From: Albimonas donghaensis
GTDB taxonomy: Bacteria > Pseudomonadota > Alphaproteobacteria > Rhodobacterales > Rhodobacteraceae
NCBI RefSeq assembly: GCF_900106695.1
Contig: NZ_FNMZ01000011.1
Location: 83,612 to 147,611 of the forward strand
Reading direction: 5' to 3'
Length of the DNA: 64,000 nt
Positions 34,650 through 47,184 of the stretch are shown here, one piece after another. The position numbers and the translations under genes were made by a program. The notes below the pieces were generated by a model that was given only the letters and a program-made list of their open reading frames with translations, searched no databases and had not been told where the DNA came from. Each line of letters starts with the position of its first letter. Position 1 is the stretch's first letter.

Positions 34650-37490
<2,841 letters not shown>

Positions 37491-37532
37491 GCCGAGACGG
37501 GCGTCTCGCCCGGCGCGAGCGGTTGAAACGAA

Positions 37533-37561
37533 AGGGGGCGGGCCGCGATGGCCCGCCCCTT
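37533..37561. terminator. Bidirectional terminator between gcvP and the MFS gene
   Basis: A 10-bp perfect stem GGGGCGGGCC / GGCCCGCCCC with a 5-base loop, flanked by AAG and CTT so that both strands end in short T-tracts. Confidence 0.75.
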
Positions 37562-37590
37562 CGTCGTCCGGAGGCCGGAGCGCGCGGGGG

Positions 37591-38826
37591 TCAGGCGGGA
37601 ACCGCCCGCGCCTCCGCCCGGCGGATGCCGAGGGCCAGCGAGCCGACGATGACCAGGTTCGCCGCCCCGGCCAGCGCGGCCAGCGCGAAGGTCGCCTGAT
37701 AGGCGCCGGTCAGGTCGAACAGCATGCCCCCGACCCAGCCGCCGATGCCGTGACCGATGAAGCCGAAGGACGTCACCAGCCCCATCGCCGAGCCGCGGCG
37801 CGAGGCCGGGCTCAGCGCCCGCGTCGCGGTCAGCACGCCGGTCATCACGCCCGCATAGCCGAACCCGTAGAGCACCGCGTAGAGGTAGAAGCCGTCGAGC
37901 TCCTGGAAGAAGGTGAAGCCGAAGACCATCACCGTCTGCCAGGCCGAGGCGACCAGATAGGCGCGCACGCCCCCGATGCGGTCGGCGAGCTGGCCGAAGA
38001 ACAGACGCCCCGCGATGCCCGCGCAGAGCATGGCGAACATCACGCCCCCCGCATCCGCCGCGCCCACGCCGCAGCCCTGCATGTAGGGCACCAGATGCAT
38101 CAGCGGCACCGACATGCAGGTGCAGCAGCCCAGCACCGCGGCGCAAAGCGCGCCGATCACCAGCCGGTGAGGCAGGGGCGTGGCCGGGGTCTCGGCCGGG
38201 GCGCCGGGCGCGGCGGCGGCGGGGCGGGGCGGGTCGCGCACCACCAGCGCCAGCGGGACCAGCAGCGCCAGCGTGACGCCGCCCAGCACGCCGAAGGCGC
38301 CGCGCCAGCCCAGATCCTCGATCAGCAGGGCCGAGACCAGCGGCAGCGCGCCCTGTCCCAGCGCCTGGCCGGCCGAGACGATGCCGATGGCCATGCCCGC
38401 CCCCGTCACGAACCAGCCGCCGACCATCGCCACCAGCGGCGCGAAGAAGGCCGCGCCCCCGAAGGCGCCGGCGAGGAAGAACAGCACGTAGAACTGCGCG
38501 AGGCTCTGCGCCTGCGAGGCCGCCAGCAGGCACATCCCCAGCGCCACCGCGCCCCCCGCGCAGACCGGGCGGATGCCGAAGCGGTCCGCGAAGCGCCCCA
38601 TCAGCGCGCCGCCCGTCGCCAGCCCCGCCAGCCCGGCGGTGTTGATCAGCCCGATATCCCCGCGCGCCCAGCCGTATTCCAGTTCCAGCGGCAGGAAGAA
38701 CACCGACAGCCCGTTGACCAGCAGGCCCATGGCCATGGCGAGCATCACCGCCGCCGCCGCCACGATGATCCAGCGATAGGCGTCCGTGCCGCTCAGGGTC
38801 CCGGTCGTCTTCGGCGCGTCGGCCAT
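37591..38826 (-). CDS. MFS transporter (monocarboxylate / oxalate-formate antiporter-like)
   Basis: 411 residues from the ATG at 38826 (AAGGAA nine bases upstream). Twelve predicted helices with the MFS loop 2-3 motif GRFADRFGIRPVC and the second-half counterpart GQLADRIGGVRAYL. FFLPLELEYGWARGDIGLINTAG and GAAFFAPLVAMVGGWF are typical of the OFA/MCT-type subfamily that carries small organic acids. The substrate is not predictable. Terminates against the gcv operon; its promoter lies in 38827-39007, where I see no gene. Confidence 0.87.
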   Translation of the reverse strand: MADAPKTTGTLSGTDAYRWIIVAAAAVMLAMAMGLLVNGLSVFFLPLELEYGWARGDIGLINTAGLAGLATGGALMGRFADRFGIRPVCAGGAVALGMCLLAASQAQSLAQFYVLFFLAGAFGGAAFFAPLVAMVGGWFVTGAGMAIGIVSAGQALGQGALPLVSALLIEDLGWRGAFGVLGGVTLALLVPLALVVRDPPRPAAAAPGAPAETPATPLPHRLVIGALCAAVLGCCTCMSVPLMHLVPYMQGCGVGAADAGGVMFAMLCAGIAGRLFFGQLADRIGGVRAYLVASAWQTVMVFGFTFFQELDGFYLYAVLYGFGYAGVMTGVLTATRALSPASRRGSAMGLVTSFGFIGHGIGGWVGGMLFDLTGAYQATFALAALAGAANLVIVGSLALGIRRAEARAVPA

Positions 38827-39007
38827 GGCCGGATTCCTTCCCCGCAGGTTGTATGTTCGCCTTACGGGATAGTCGCGCCAGACCTCGGCTGACAAGCGGA
38901 ATTCAGCACGGGGCGCATGGGGACTGGTCGGATCTCCGCGCGCCCTGCGGTCGGATGCGGCCTCGATGGCGGCCCGGGGCCGGGCCTTGGCGGCGGGCCC
39001 GGGCGGC

Positions 39008-40552
39008 TCAGGCCCCGACCCGGGTCCACGCCCGCGTCCGGCGTCGCCGCCCGACATGGGCCATCGCCCCCAGCGCCCCGGCCAGCAGAAGACCCGCGGC
39101 GGGAACCGGCGTCGGAACCACGCCCGCGCCGGCGAGCATCCGGTCGTATTCCTCGGAACTCGCGATCAGCGCCGCGGTGACCGGACCGGCGCCCAGCCTG
39201 GCGAAGGCGTCGAGATCGTCGAGCGGCGTGCCGTCGAACATCACGTTCCAGAGCGAGAAGCCCAGCCCGGCCTCGCCATCGACGCGGATCAGAAGCTCGC
39301 TCAGCCGGCCCGGATCGCCGATATCGAGCGACAGCGAGGCGCTGCGCATCTCCCCCGCGTCGCCCGCGATGTCGAAGAAGATCTCCGTGCCGCCCAGTTC
39401 CACCGACAGAAAGCCCGCGCCCGACAGGAAGCTGTAGTCGAAGCTCAGCACGGCGATGTCGTCCGAGGCCGCGACCAGGGTGGAGACGCCGACCGGCGAC
39501 GCGGTCTCCATGTAGATGCCGACATATCCGAGGACGTCTTCGGGGTTTTCAAGCAGATGCCGCCGAAGCTCCTCCTCGGCGTCGCCGCGGATGCCGAGGC
39601 TGCTTTTGGACGTGTCGTCGTCGAAGTCGGGCTCCGGCTCCCGCGGAATCCGATGGAGAGTCCGCATGAACTCCATGACCGGGCGGTTGAGTTCGTAGGG
39701 CGTGTCGTCGCTGTCGGGATCGTAGACGAAGGCGTCGATGTCCAGCGACGTGTCCGCCGGCACATCGAACTCCGAGCCGTCGTCCAGGTCGAGCCGCAGC
39801 GTGCCGTCGTCCATGGTCTCGATCCGGTCGCCGAGGCCGATCGCGTCGCCGGGCCGGGGCGTGAAGGTCGTGCCGTCGGCGCGGCGCACAAGCACCTCGC
39901 CCGTCGTCTCGCCGACGGTTCCCGCCCGATCGGCGCCGTCGGGCAGGATGCGCAGGCGGCCGAACGGGTCGCTCACGTCCTCGCCGGCGCTGTCGGTCAG
40001 GGTCAGCTCCATCCCCGACGACGGCCGCGTCGCCACGGGCAGGGCGCCGGCGAACAGCGCGCCGAAGCCGCGGTAGCTGGGCGACCCGGTTCCGTGGGCC
40101 AGGCAGGGCTGACCGGAAATCGTGTAGCAGGTGACGGTGCGCAGCCTGGGCGTGCCGACGCTCGTGCCGGGAAAGATGGCGGGAGCGAAGATCAGCCGCC
40201 CGGCCTCGGGCAGCGTCCCGCGCAGGCTGAGCGCCTGGGCGCCGTTGCCATCGAGGCCGTCGGCCCTGACGAAACGCTAGAGGGCGGGGTCGGCGGGCAG
40301 CTCGAAGCCGCTGCGGTGAACCTGGTCCACGACGGCGATATGGACGTCCGAGATCGCGCCCGTCGCCGCGTCATAGGTGAAGGCGCCGTTGATCGGGCCG
40401 ACCGGGCCGGACCCGGAGGCGCCGCCGTAGATGTCCGTGTAGGCGCCTGCGGAGATGTAGTATTCGACCGGCGCCGCCGAGACGGGCGCGGCGAGAACAC
40501 CGAGCGAGAGCAAGCCTGCCGCGCGCACGCAGCGACCAATGGGGCGGGCCAT
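39008..40552 (-). pseudogene. VPLPA-type surface protein gene interrupted by one in-frame amber codon
   Basis: One continuous frame runs from the ATG at 40552 (GGAGG seven bases upstream) to 39008, except for TAG at 40277-40279 (codon 92). Upstream of it is a signal peptide (RCVRAAGLLSLGVLAAPVSA) and a beta segment (EYYISAGAYTDIYGG). Downstream the same frame continues without change of style: GLDGNGAQALSLRGTLPEAGRLIFAP, TVTCYTISGQPC, then residues seen from the GTG at 40036 on. It ends in VPTPVPAAGLLLAGALGAMAHVGRRRR, a VPLPA-like sorting tail. Full length would be 513 residues. The break could be a recent mutation, a sequencing error or readthrough. No frameshift is visible. Role unknown. 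Confidence 0.75.
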
Positions 40553-40657
40553 TCGAAAACCTCCGACCGTCAGCAATGCGCAAGGCTACGGCTCAGGGTG
40601 GGCTCCCGCAAAGCGCGACATTGCGTCAAGGCGCCCCGCGAGGCGCGCTCCGGGGCC

Positions 40658-40712
40658 TGCGCGTTCGGTGCGCGTTCGGGGCGCGTTCGGGTCGGGTTCG
40701 GGTCGGGCTGGC
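40658..40712. repeat. Five tandem 11-bp repeats
   Basis: Units at 40658, 40669, 40680, 40691 and 40702 read TGCGCGTTCGG, TGCGCGTTCGG, GGCGCGTTCGG, GTCGGGTTCGG and GTCGGGCTGGC, decaying left to right. They lie between the start of the broken VPLPA gene and the gabD terminator. Confidence 0.8.
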
Positions 40713-40724
40713 GGACCGGACATG

Positions 40725-40758
40725 CGAATGCCCGGCGGATCGCTCCGCCGGGCATTCG
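40725..40758 (-). terminator. Terminator of the semialdehyde dehydrogenase gene
   Basis: A 15-bp perfect stem CGAATGCCCGGCGGA / TCCGCCGGGCATTCG with a 4-base loop, 60 bases after the gene's stop on the minus strand. There is no good T-run. Confidence 0.6.
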
Positions 40759-40818
40759 GGTCTTCGCGTCGCATCCGGGTCGCGCGGCGAACCGCGCGCC
40801 CGATCCGCGTCATCCGCC

Positions 40819-42258
40819 TCAGATGGAGGCCTGGGTGACGAACTTGGTGGCCAGGTAGGCCTCGATCGCCTCCGAGCCGCCCTCGGTGCCGTGACCCGAA
40901 TCCTTGATGCCGCCGAAGGGCACCTCGGGCAGGGCGAGCCCGTTGTGGTTGATCGTGGTCATCCCCGCCTCGACCTGACGGCCGAGCGCGTCGGCGGTCG
41001 CCTGGCTGCCGGTGAAGGCGTAGGAGGCGAGGCCGAAGGGCAGGCGGTTGGCCTCCTCGATCACCTCGTCCAGGTCCTTGAACCGGTTGATGATGGCGAC
41101 GGGGCCGAAGGGCTCCTCGTTCATGATCCGGCTGTCGACCGCGGCCCCGGCGACCACGGTGGGCTGGTAGAAGTTGCCCACGTTGCCGATGCGCTCGCCG
41201 CCGGTGGTGACTTCCGCCCCGCGCTCGCGCGCGTCGTTGACCAGGGCGTCGATCGCGGGGATGCGACGCTCATTGGCCAGCGGACCCATCTGGGTGTCCT
41301 TGTCGAAGCCGTTGCCGACCTTGATCGCCGAGGCCATGGCGGTGAAGTCGGCCACGAACTTGTCGTAGGCCTTCTCCTGCACCAGGAAGCGGGTCGGGGA
41401 CACGCAGACCTGCCCGGCGTTGCGGAACTTGGACATCGCCAGGACCTTGGTGGCCACGTCGAGATTCGCGTCGTCGAACACGATGGCCGGGGCGTGGCCG
41501 CCCAGCTCCATCGTCGCCCGCTTCATGTGCTGACCGGCCAGCGCCGACAGCATCTTGCCCACGGGGGTGGAGCCGGTGAAGGTGATCTTGCGGATCACCG
41601 GGTGCGGGATCAGGTATTCGGAGATATCGGCCGGCACGCCGTAGACGAGACCGATCACGCCCTTGGGCACGCCCGCGTCGACGAAGGCCTGGATCAGCGC
41701 GGCGGGGGAGGCCGGGGTCTCCTCCGGGGCCTTGACGATGATCGAGCAGCCGGCGGCCAGCGCCGCGGACAGCTTGCGCACCACCTGGTTGATCGGGAAG
41801 TTCCACGGCGTGAAGGCGGCGACCGGGCCGACCGGCAGCTTGATCGCCATCTGCATCACGCCCGGCGCGCGGGCCGGGATGATCTGGCCGTAGGTGCGGC
41901 GGGCTTCCTCGGCGAACCAGTCGATGACGTCGGCGCCGGCGAGCGTCTCGCCCTTGGCCTCGGCCAGCGGCTTGCCCTGCTCGAAGGTCATCATGCGGGC
42001 GATGGCGTCGGCGTTGGCGCGCAGGTTGTCGGCGGCCTTGCGCATGATCTTGGAGCGCTCGTAGGCCGAGACGCCGGACCAGGTGGCGAAGCCCAGCTTG
42101 GCGGCCTTCAGGGCCTCGTCCAGATCGGGCTTGGTGGCGTGGGCGACCGTGCCGACCACTTCATCGGTGGCGGGGTCGAGCACGTCGATGGTGCGGCCCT
42201 CGGCGCCGCCCCGCCATTCGCCGTCGATCAGGAGCTGGGTGTTGGGGTAGTCGGTCAT
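40819..42258 (-). CDS. gabD: NAD(P)-dependent succinate-semialdehyde dehydrogenase
   Basis: 479 residues of the aldehyde dehydrogenase superfamily. Seen: [25 protein letters not shown], the NAD-binding [11 protein letters not shown], the general-base Glu in [19 protein letters not shown], and the catalytic Cys in [16 protein letters not shown]. Also [25 protein letters not shown] and [28 protein letters not shown] (in parts), the SSADH-type ending. SPTR after the catalytic Cys is typical of GabD. Oxidises succinate semialdehyde to succinate in GABA or 4-hydroxybutyrate use. The ATG at 42258 has GGAGGAG just upstream. Confidence 0.9.
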   Translation of the reverse strand: MTDYPNTQLLIDGEWRGGAEGRTIDVLDPATDEVVGTVAHATKPDLDEALKAAKLGFATWSGVSAYERSKIMRKAADNLRANADAIARMMTFEQGKPLAEAKGETLAGADVIDWFAEEARRTYGQIIPARAPGVMQMAIKLPVGPVAAFTPWNFPINQVVRKLSAALAAGCSIIVKAPEETPASPAALIQAFVDAGVPKGVIGLVYGVPADISEYLIPHPVIRKITFTGSTPVGKMLSALAGQHMKRATMELGGHAPAIVFDDANLDVATKVLAMSKFRNAGQVCVSPTRFLVQEKAYDKFVADFTAMASAIKVGNGFDKDTQMGPLANERRIPAIDALVNDARERGAEVTTGGERIGNVGNFYQPTVVAGAAVDSRIMNEEPFGPVAIINRFKDLDEVIEEANRLPFGLASYAFTGSQATADALGRQVEAGMTTINHNGLALPEVPFGGIKDSGHGTEGGSEAIEAYLATKFVTQASI

Positions 42259-42604
42259 CGGCTCTCCTCCGGGCGGGTCGGGTCGCCCGCCGCGTATTTG
42301 TTCCGTGTCGCAGATCTGGGCCTTCCGGCGCGAATAGCAACCGCCGGCGCCGGGATCGGGCGTCGGGCGCGCCCACAGGAGGCGCGCGGCGGGGTCGGAG
42401 TCAATCCCGATCCCGCGCTCGACGGTAAGAGATATGATGAGTTGCGCGCCCCGAGGCAAGGATTCGAAGCTGCCTCGGGGCGCGCGAGTCCGAATGCCTC
42501 GCCTGCGCGTTCGGTTGCGCCTTCGGCAACCGCGCGCGGCGCCGGAGGGCGGATGTGGAGATATGATGACAGTCGCGCGCGCGGCGATGGGCGGCAGGGG
42601 GAAA
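42259..42604. other. Intergenic region with strong hairpins between gabD and the tRNA
   Basis: 346 bases. A 15-bp perfect stem GCGCGCCCCGAGGCA / TGCCTCGGGGCGCGC at 42444-42485 encloses a 12-base loop. A 7-bp stem CGGTTGC / GCAACCG lies at about 42516-42536. A 12-bp direct repeat GAGATATGATGA occurs at 42429 and 42558. No gene was recognised. Confidence 0.6.
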
Positions 42605-42680
42605 TGGTAGGCCCGGAGGGATTTGAACCCCCAACCAAGCCGTTATGAGCGGCCTGCTCTAACCGTTGAGCTACGGGCCC
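42605..42680 (-). tRNA. tRNA-Ile2 (CAU anticodon)
   Basis: 76 nt including an encoded CCA (42605-42607). Acceptor GGGCCCG pairs with CGGGCCT (G1-U72 wobble). D arm GCTC/GAGC, anticodon loop CTCATAA with anticodon CAT, T loop GGGGG TTCAAAT CCCTC. The strings GGTTAGAGCAGG and CTCATAA...CTTGGTTG are those of the isoleucine tRNA whose C34 is modified to lysidine by TilS to read AUA. Elongator and initiator Met tRNAs differ here. Confidence 0.9.
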
Positions 42681-42755
42681 CCGTCTCTCAGCCTGTTTCG
42701 GCCCCCATTCGATAGCCTCGCGGCGCCTCGGGGGTCAATCGGCCTCGCGCGCCTG

Positions 42756-44201
42756 TCAGGACGTCTGATCGGACGCGGCGCGGCCGCCGCCGGGCGCGGC
42801 CAGCCGGTAGGGCAGCAGGTCCCGCCGGGTCGGATCGACCTCGATCGCGGCTTTCAGCGGCGGCACGGAGCGCTGATGGCAGTCGGCGCGCTCGCAGATC
42901 CGGCAGCTGACCCCGATCGGCTCGTAGGATGCGGGCGAGGCCAGGTCGAGGTCGTCCGCATAGACCAGCGCGCCGGCGTGCCGCACCTCGCACCCCCAGC
43001 CGATGGCGTAGCGCCGGGTGGGCCGGCGGAACCCGCCGCCGGGCTTGGTCACGTCGCGCGCGAGGCAGAGGTAACGCACCCCGTCCGGCGTCTCGGCCAG
43101 CTGGCGGATCAGGCGGCCCGGCGTCTCGAAGGCCTGGTGCACGTTCCACAGCGGGCAGGCGGAGCCGTAGCGCGCGAATTGCAGCCGTGTGGCGGAGTGG
43201 CGCTTGGTGATGGTGCCGGCCTGGTCGACCCGCACGAAGAAGAAGGGCAGGCCCGTGGCCCCCTTGCGTTGCAGGGTCGAGAGCCGGTGCGCGACCTGCT
43301 CAAGGCTCGCGCCGAACTGTTCGGCCAGCAATTCGATGTCATGCCGGGTCTCCTGCGCCGCGGCGAGAAAGCGGCCATAGGGCATCACCGCGGCCCCGGC
43401 GAAATAGTTGGCCAGCCCGATCTTGCAGATAGCCCGGGACTCGGCGGAGCCGAAGCCGGCGAGATCCAGCGTCGCCTCGATCAGGTCCGCATGGGCGGTC
43501 AGCGCCACCTGCACGCAAAGCTGGAACAGCCGGGTCGCGGGCGCGGCGCGGGTGGAGAGGGTCAGCGCCTCTCCGTCCAGCCGGCGCAGTTCGGGGATGT
43601 CGGCGGTCCGCGCCGCGACCCCGTGGCGGGCCTCCAGCCAGGCCGCCGCGCTGGCCATGGGGTCGCGCGCGCCGGGGCCAAGACCCGCGGCGGCGGCGAA
43701 GCTCTCCGCCGCCCGGTCCACGGCGTCGATATAGTTGTCGCAATAATGGAAGAAGTCGCGCACCTCCTCCCAGGGCTGGGGGGCGAGCGCGTCCTCGCGC
43801 CCCAGCGCGTCGTCGAGACTGGCCAGCCGCTCTCCGCGTTGCCGATAGGCGCGGTGCAGGGCGAGAAAGGCGCGCGCCAGGCCGGGGGCGTTGGAGGCGG
43901 TCAGATCCAGGTCCGCGGGCGGCGGCTGGGCGCCGGAGAACACCGGATCGGCCAGAGCCTCGCGCATGTCGGCGGTCAGACGTTCGGTCTCGCCCAGCGA
44001 CAAAGTGGTCAGGGAGGTTCCGAAGCGATCCGCCAGCGCCAGCAGCACGGCGGCGGAGACCGGCCGGTGGTTGTTCTCCATCTGGTTGAGATAGCTCAGG
44101 GAAACCCCGACCGCATCGGCGAAGGCGGCCTGGGTCAGCCCGGCGTCGCGCCGCGCCTCGCGCAGCTGGGCGCCGGCGTAAAGCTTGCGGGCGCGGGTCA
44201 T
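42756..44201 (-). CDS. pccR: XRE-family short-chain fatty acyl-CoA regulator, PccR-like
   Basis: 481 residues. The N-terminal XRE helix-turn-helix (about 8-65: LREARRDAGLTQAAFADAVGVSLSYLNQMENNHRPV, in parts) is followed by the long ScfR (DUF955/DUF2083-type) region and a C-terminal Cys-bearing domain (SCRICERADCHQRSVPP). PccR of Rhodobacter sphaeroides has this architecture and activates propionyl-CoA carboxylase. The ATG at 44201 is preferred; the start 23 codons upstream would lie inside the operator boxes. Its ribosome site is weak (GTGAAA). It is divergent from pccB, its probable target. Confidence 0.88.
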   Translation of the reverse strand: MTRARKLYAGAQLREARRDAGLTQAAFADAVGVSLSYLNQMENNHRPVSAAVLLALADRFGTSLTTLSLGETERLTADMREALADPVFSGAQPPPADLDLTASNAPGLARAFLALHRAYRQRGERLASLDDALGREDALAPQPWEEVRDFFHYCDNYIDAVDRAAESFAAAAGLGPGARDPMASAAAWLEARHGVAARTADIPELRRLDGEALTLSTRAAPATRLFQLCVQVALTAHADLIEATLDLAGFGSAESRAICKIGLANYFAGAAVMPYGRFLAAAQETRHDIELLAEQFGASLEQVAHRLSTLQRKGATGLPFFFVRVDQAGTITKRHSATRLQFARYGSACPLWNVHQAFETPGRLIRQLAETPDGVRYLCLARDVTKPGGGFRRPTRRYAIGWGCEVRHAGALVYADDLDLASPASYEPIGVSCRICERADCHQRSVPPLKAAIEVDPTRRDLLPYRLAAPGGGRAASDQTS

Positions 44202-44248
44202 TTCACGATGATGGTTGCAGGGAGCATCTGTGGATCGCCTCGCCGGAC

Positions 44249-44295
44249 TTCGCAAATTCGCAATTTGCAATAGTCGAGTGAGGCCGACTTCGCAA
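44249..44295. promoter_or_regulatory. Cluster of TTyGCAA boxes, probable PccR operator
   Basis: TTCGCAAA (44249), TTCGCAAT (44257) and TTTGCAAT (44264) are packed together, giving a perfect dyad GCAAATT-CGC-AATTTGC at 44252-44268. Another TTCGCAA lies at 44289-44295. The published PccR site is TTTGCAAA-N4-TTTGCAAA; the half-sites here match but their spacing differs. The cluster lies between the divergent regulator and pccB starts, 78-124 bases before pccB. Confidence 0.7.
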
Positions 44296-44372
44296 CTCCG
44301 CCAGACAGAGGTTTCCGGAGACCGGGCGCGGCGTTAAGGTTCGCGACCGACCGGAGAGGGAAAGGGCGCGCG

Positions 44373-45905
44373 ATGAACGACATCCTTGCGGAACTTGAGC
44401 TGCGGCGCGAAACGGCCCGCCTGGGCGGCGGCCAGCGGCGGATCGACAGCCAGCATGCCAAGGGCAAGCTCACCGCGCGCGAGCGGATCGAGCTGTTTCT
44501 CGACGAGGGATCGTTCGAGGAATACGACATGTTCGTCGCCCATCGCTGCACCGATTTCGGCATGGAGGAGGACCGCCCCTACGGCGACGGCGTCGTCACC
44601 GGCTGGGGCACGGTCAACGGCCGCATGGTCTATGTCTTCTCCCAGGATTTCACCGTCTTCGGCGGCTCCCTGTCCGAGACCCACGCCCAGAAGATCTGCA
44701 AGATCATGGACATGGCGATGCGCAACGGCGCGCCGGTGATCGGGCTGAACGACTCGGGCGGCGCCCGCATCCAGGAAGGCGTGGCCTCGCTCGCCGGTTA
44801 CGCCGACGTGTTCCAGCGCAACATCATGGCCTCCGGCGTCGTGCCCCAGATCTCGGTGATCATGGGCCCCTGCGCGGGCGGCGCGGTGTATTCGCCGGCG
44901 ATGACCGACTTCATCTTCATGGTCCGCGACTCGTCCTACATGTTCGTCACCGGCCCGGACGTGGTGAAGACCGTGACCAACGAGGTCGTCACGGCCGAGG
45001 AGCTGGGCGGCGCCAAGACCCACACCTCCAAGTCCTCGGTGGCCGACGGGGCCTATGACAACGACGTCGAGGCGCTGATCCAGACCCGCCGCCTCGTGGA
45101 TTTCCTGCCCCAGTCCAACCGTGAGAAGCCGCCCGTGCGCCCCTTCTTCGACGAGGTGGACCGGATCGAGACCTCGCTCGACAGCCTGATCCCGGACAAT
45201 CCGAACAAGCCCTACGACATGAAGGAGCTGATCCTGAAGGTCGCGGACGAGCAGGATTTCTTCGAGATTCAAGCCGATTACGCGAAGAACATGATCACCG
45301 GCTTCATCCGGATGGAGGGCGAGACCGTCGGCGTCGTCGCCAACCAGCCGATGGTGCTGGCGGGCTGCCTGGACATCGACAGCTCCCGCAAGGCGGCGCG
45401 GTTCGTGCGGTTCTGCGATTGCTTTAACATCCCGATCCTGACTCTGGTCGACGTGCCGGGCTTCCTGCCGGGGACCGGGCAGGAATATGGCGGCGTCATC
45501 AAGCACGGCGCCAAGCTGCTCTTCGCCTATGGCGAGGCGACGGTGCCCAAGGTGACGGTCATCACCCGCAAGGCCTATGGCGGCGCCTATGACGTCATGG
45601 CCTCCAAGCATCTGCGGGGCGACGTGAACTACGCCTGGCCGACCGCGGAGATCGCGGTGATGGGCGCGAAGGGCGCGGTGGAGATCCTGTATCGCTCCGA
45701 GCTGGGCGACCCGGAGAAGATCGCGGCGCGCACCAAGAACTATGAAGATCGCTTCGCAAACCCCTTTGTGGCCGCGGAAAAAGGCTTCATCGACGAAGTG
45801 ATCATGCCCCAGTCGACCCGGCGTCGGGTGGCGCGGGCCTTCGCGGCGCTGCGCAACAAGAAGCTCGAAAATCCCTGGAAGAAGCACGACAACATTCCGC
45901 TGTGA
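44373..45905 (+). CDS. pccB: Propionyl-CoA carboxylase beta (carboxyltransferase) subunit
   Basis: 510 residues, the usual length. Carboxylates propionyl-CoA to methylmalonyl-CoA using biotin carried by PccA. Seen: [86 protein letters not shown], and in the second half [28 protein letters not shown] (in parts), [16 protein letters not shown]. These are crotonase-fold oxyanion regions of both halves. Downstream genes start within a few bases, so it leads an operon. Confidence 0.97.
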   Translation: MNDILAELELRRETARLGGGQRRIDSQHAKGKLTARERIELFLDEGSFEEYDMFVAHRCTDFGMEEDRPYGDGVVTGWGTVNGRMVYVFSQDFTVFGGSLSETHAQKICKIMDMAMRNGAPVIGLNDSGGARIQEGVASLAGYADVFQRNIMASGVVPQISVIMGPCAGGAVYSPAMTDFIFMVRDSSYMFVTGPDVVKTVTNEVVTAEELGGAKTHTSKSSVADGAYDNDVEALIQTRRLVDFLPQSNREKPPVRPFFDEVDRIETSLDSLIPDNPNKPYDMKELILKVADEQDFFEIQADYAKNMITGFIRMEGETVGVVANQPMVLAGCLDIDSSRKAARFVRFCDCFNIPILTLVDVPGFLPGTGQEYGGVIKHGAKLLFAYGEATVPKVTVITRKAYGGAYDVMASKHLRGDVNYAWPTAEIAVMGAKGAVEILYRSELGDPEKIAARTKNYEDRFANPFVAAEKGFIDEVIMPQSTRRRVARAFAALRNKKLENPWKKHDNIPL

Positions 45906-45925
45906 GCGCGGCTGAGGACACGGGT

Positions 45926-46543
45926 ATGACCACCGGCAACGCCGCCCCCGAACTGACCCCCGAACTGACCCCGGCCCTGGTGCGCGCCCATGCGCTCCAG
46001 GTTGCGCGGCGCTGCCTGCGCATCGGCTGGTTCGTCAATGCGCTCAACCCCTTGCTGGTCACGACGCCGCGGCCGGTTGAAGCCATCGCCGCGCTGCTCG
46101 ACGCCATCGTGGCGGAGGGTTGGCAGATCCGTCAGAGCCTGTGGCCGGAGGCGGAGGGCTCCGCCAACCGCGCGGCGGCGCTGCGCGGGCTGCTGCGGGT
46201 GAAGGACGAGGGATTCACCACGCTTCGCAAGGGCCTGGCGGCGGATACGGCGCATGTGGACCTGCGGCTCGACGGGTTCGGCAAGACCCTGCCGGGGCCG
46301 CTCAAGGTCTATGACGCCGCCCAGCACGACCGGGCCCGCGCCGCGGGGACCGTGCCGCCGCATTTCTTCATCATCCGTGAAAATCGCTATGTTTACATGG
46401 AGATGGACATCAATGTTCAGGCGCTGTGCGCGGAGATCGACGACCTGATCCTGCGGGTCCAGGGGCTCGACAAGGGCGCCAAGAAGGCGGTGGAGGAGAT
46501 GCATGACAGCTTCTCCTACGCGGCCCGGAAGCCGAAGCGTTGA
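45926..46543 (+). CDS. Conserved hypothetical protein after pccB
   Basis: 205 residues from the ATG at 45926 (GAGGA eight bases upstream); a GTG at 45902 overlapping the pccB stop is an alternative, giving 213 residues. Not recognised. It is soluble and mostly helical at the start (RAHALQVARRCLRIGWFVNALNPLLV), then mixed: TLPGPLKVYDAAQHDRARAAG, PPHFFIIRENRYVYMEMDINVQALC, ending in a helix DDLILRVQGLDKGAKKAVEEMHDSFSYA (in parts). No metal or nucleotide motif seen. Probably co-transcribed with pccB. Confidence 0.65.
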   Translation: MTTGNAAPELTPELTPALVRAHALQVARRCLRIGWFVNALNPLLVTTPRPVEAIAALLDAIVAEGWQIRQSLWPEAEGSANRAAALRGLLRVKDEGFTTLRKGLAADTAHVDLRLDGFGKTLPGPLKVYDAAQHDRARAAGTVPPHFFIIRENRYVYMEMDINVQALCAEIDDLILRVQGLDKGAKKAVEEMHDSFSYAARKPKR

Positions 46544-46611
46544 TCGTGGGTTTCCATAAGAAATACAGGGGCTTGCCGTGCGCGGCTGGCCCCGTGAAAG
46601 AGGTCTGATCC

Positions 46612-47007
46612 ATGGTCGGGCCGCAGTTTCACCTGTTCGCCGCCGGGCCCCGCCCGGTCGCGCCGTTCTCCCACGCGGTGGAGAGCGACGGCTGGGTGAT
46701 GCTGACCGGGCAGATGCCCACCGACCCGGACGCCCCCGACGCGCCCCTGCCGGAGGGCGTCGAGGCGCAGACGGTCCGGGTGATGGAGAATCTCAAGATC
46801 ATCCTGCAAGAGCTTGATCTTGATCTGTCTCACGTCCTCCAGTGCCGCTGTTTCCTGACCGAGTTCGAGCGGGACTACGCGGCCTTCAACACCACCTATC
46901 AGAGCTTTTTCCCGGCGGATCGCCGTCCCGCGCGGACCACGGTCGGTGTCACCGCGCTGGCCGTCGGAGCGCTGGTCGAAATCGACTGCATCGCGAGGCG
47001 GCCGTGA
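46612..47007 (+). CDS. RidA family protein (YjgF/YER057c/UK114)
   Basis: 131 residues, normal for the family. Seen: PFSHAVESDGWVMLTGQMPTDPDAP, LKIILQELDLDLSHVLQCRCFL, FNTTYQSFFPADRRPARTTVGVTALAVGALVEIDCIA, the RidA core including the Arg of RPARTTV that binds carboxylates and the catalytic-region Glu. RidA deaminates reactive enamine/imine intermediates; this may be a subfamily member with another role. It lies 68 bases after the hypothetical gene. Confidence 0.9.
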   Translation: MVGPQFHLFAAGPRPVAPFSHAVESDGWVMLTGQMPTDPDAPDAPLPEGVEAQTVRVMENLKIILQELDLDLSHVLQCRCFLTEFERDYAAFNTTYQSFFPADRRPARTTVGVTALAVGALVEIDCIARRP

Positions 47008-47184
47008 GCCTGGTCGCCCCCCAATCGACCCCAAAAACCGGGGGGTGCGAAGCGTGCGCCGGGCGTGCACCGGACGTATGCCAGGTGAAAGACTCGGGTA
47101 TGCGGGCGGCGCGCGGGGACGACGCATGGAAATTCGCGTCGCGCGCGCCCATATTCGGGACACCGAATGCGAGCGAGGCGACCC

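Noticed and set aside
42605..42680. tRNA-Met (CAU)
   Set aside because: Anticodon CAT alone is ambiguous, but the flanking strings match tRNA-Ile2, and initiator features (GGG/CCC pairs in the anticodon stem) are absent.
44202..44270. Upstream start of the PccR-like regulator at 44270
   Set aside because: It would place the coding start within the operator boxes; the added 23 residues resemble no XRE N-terminus.
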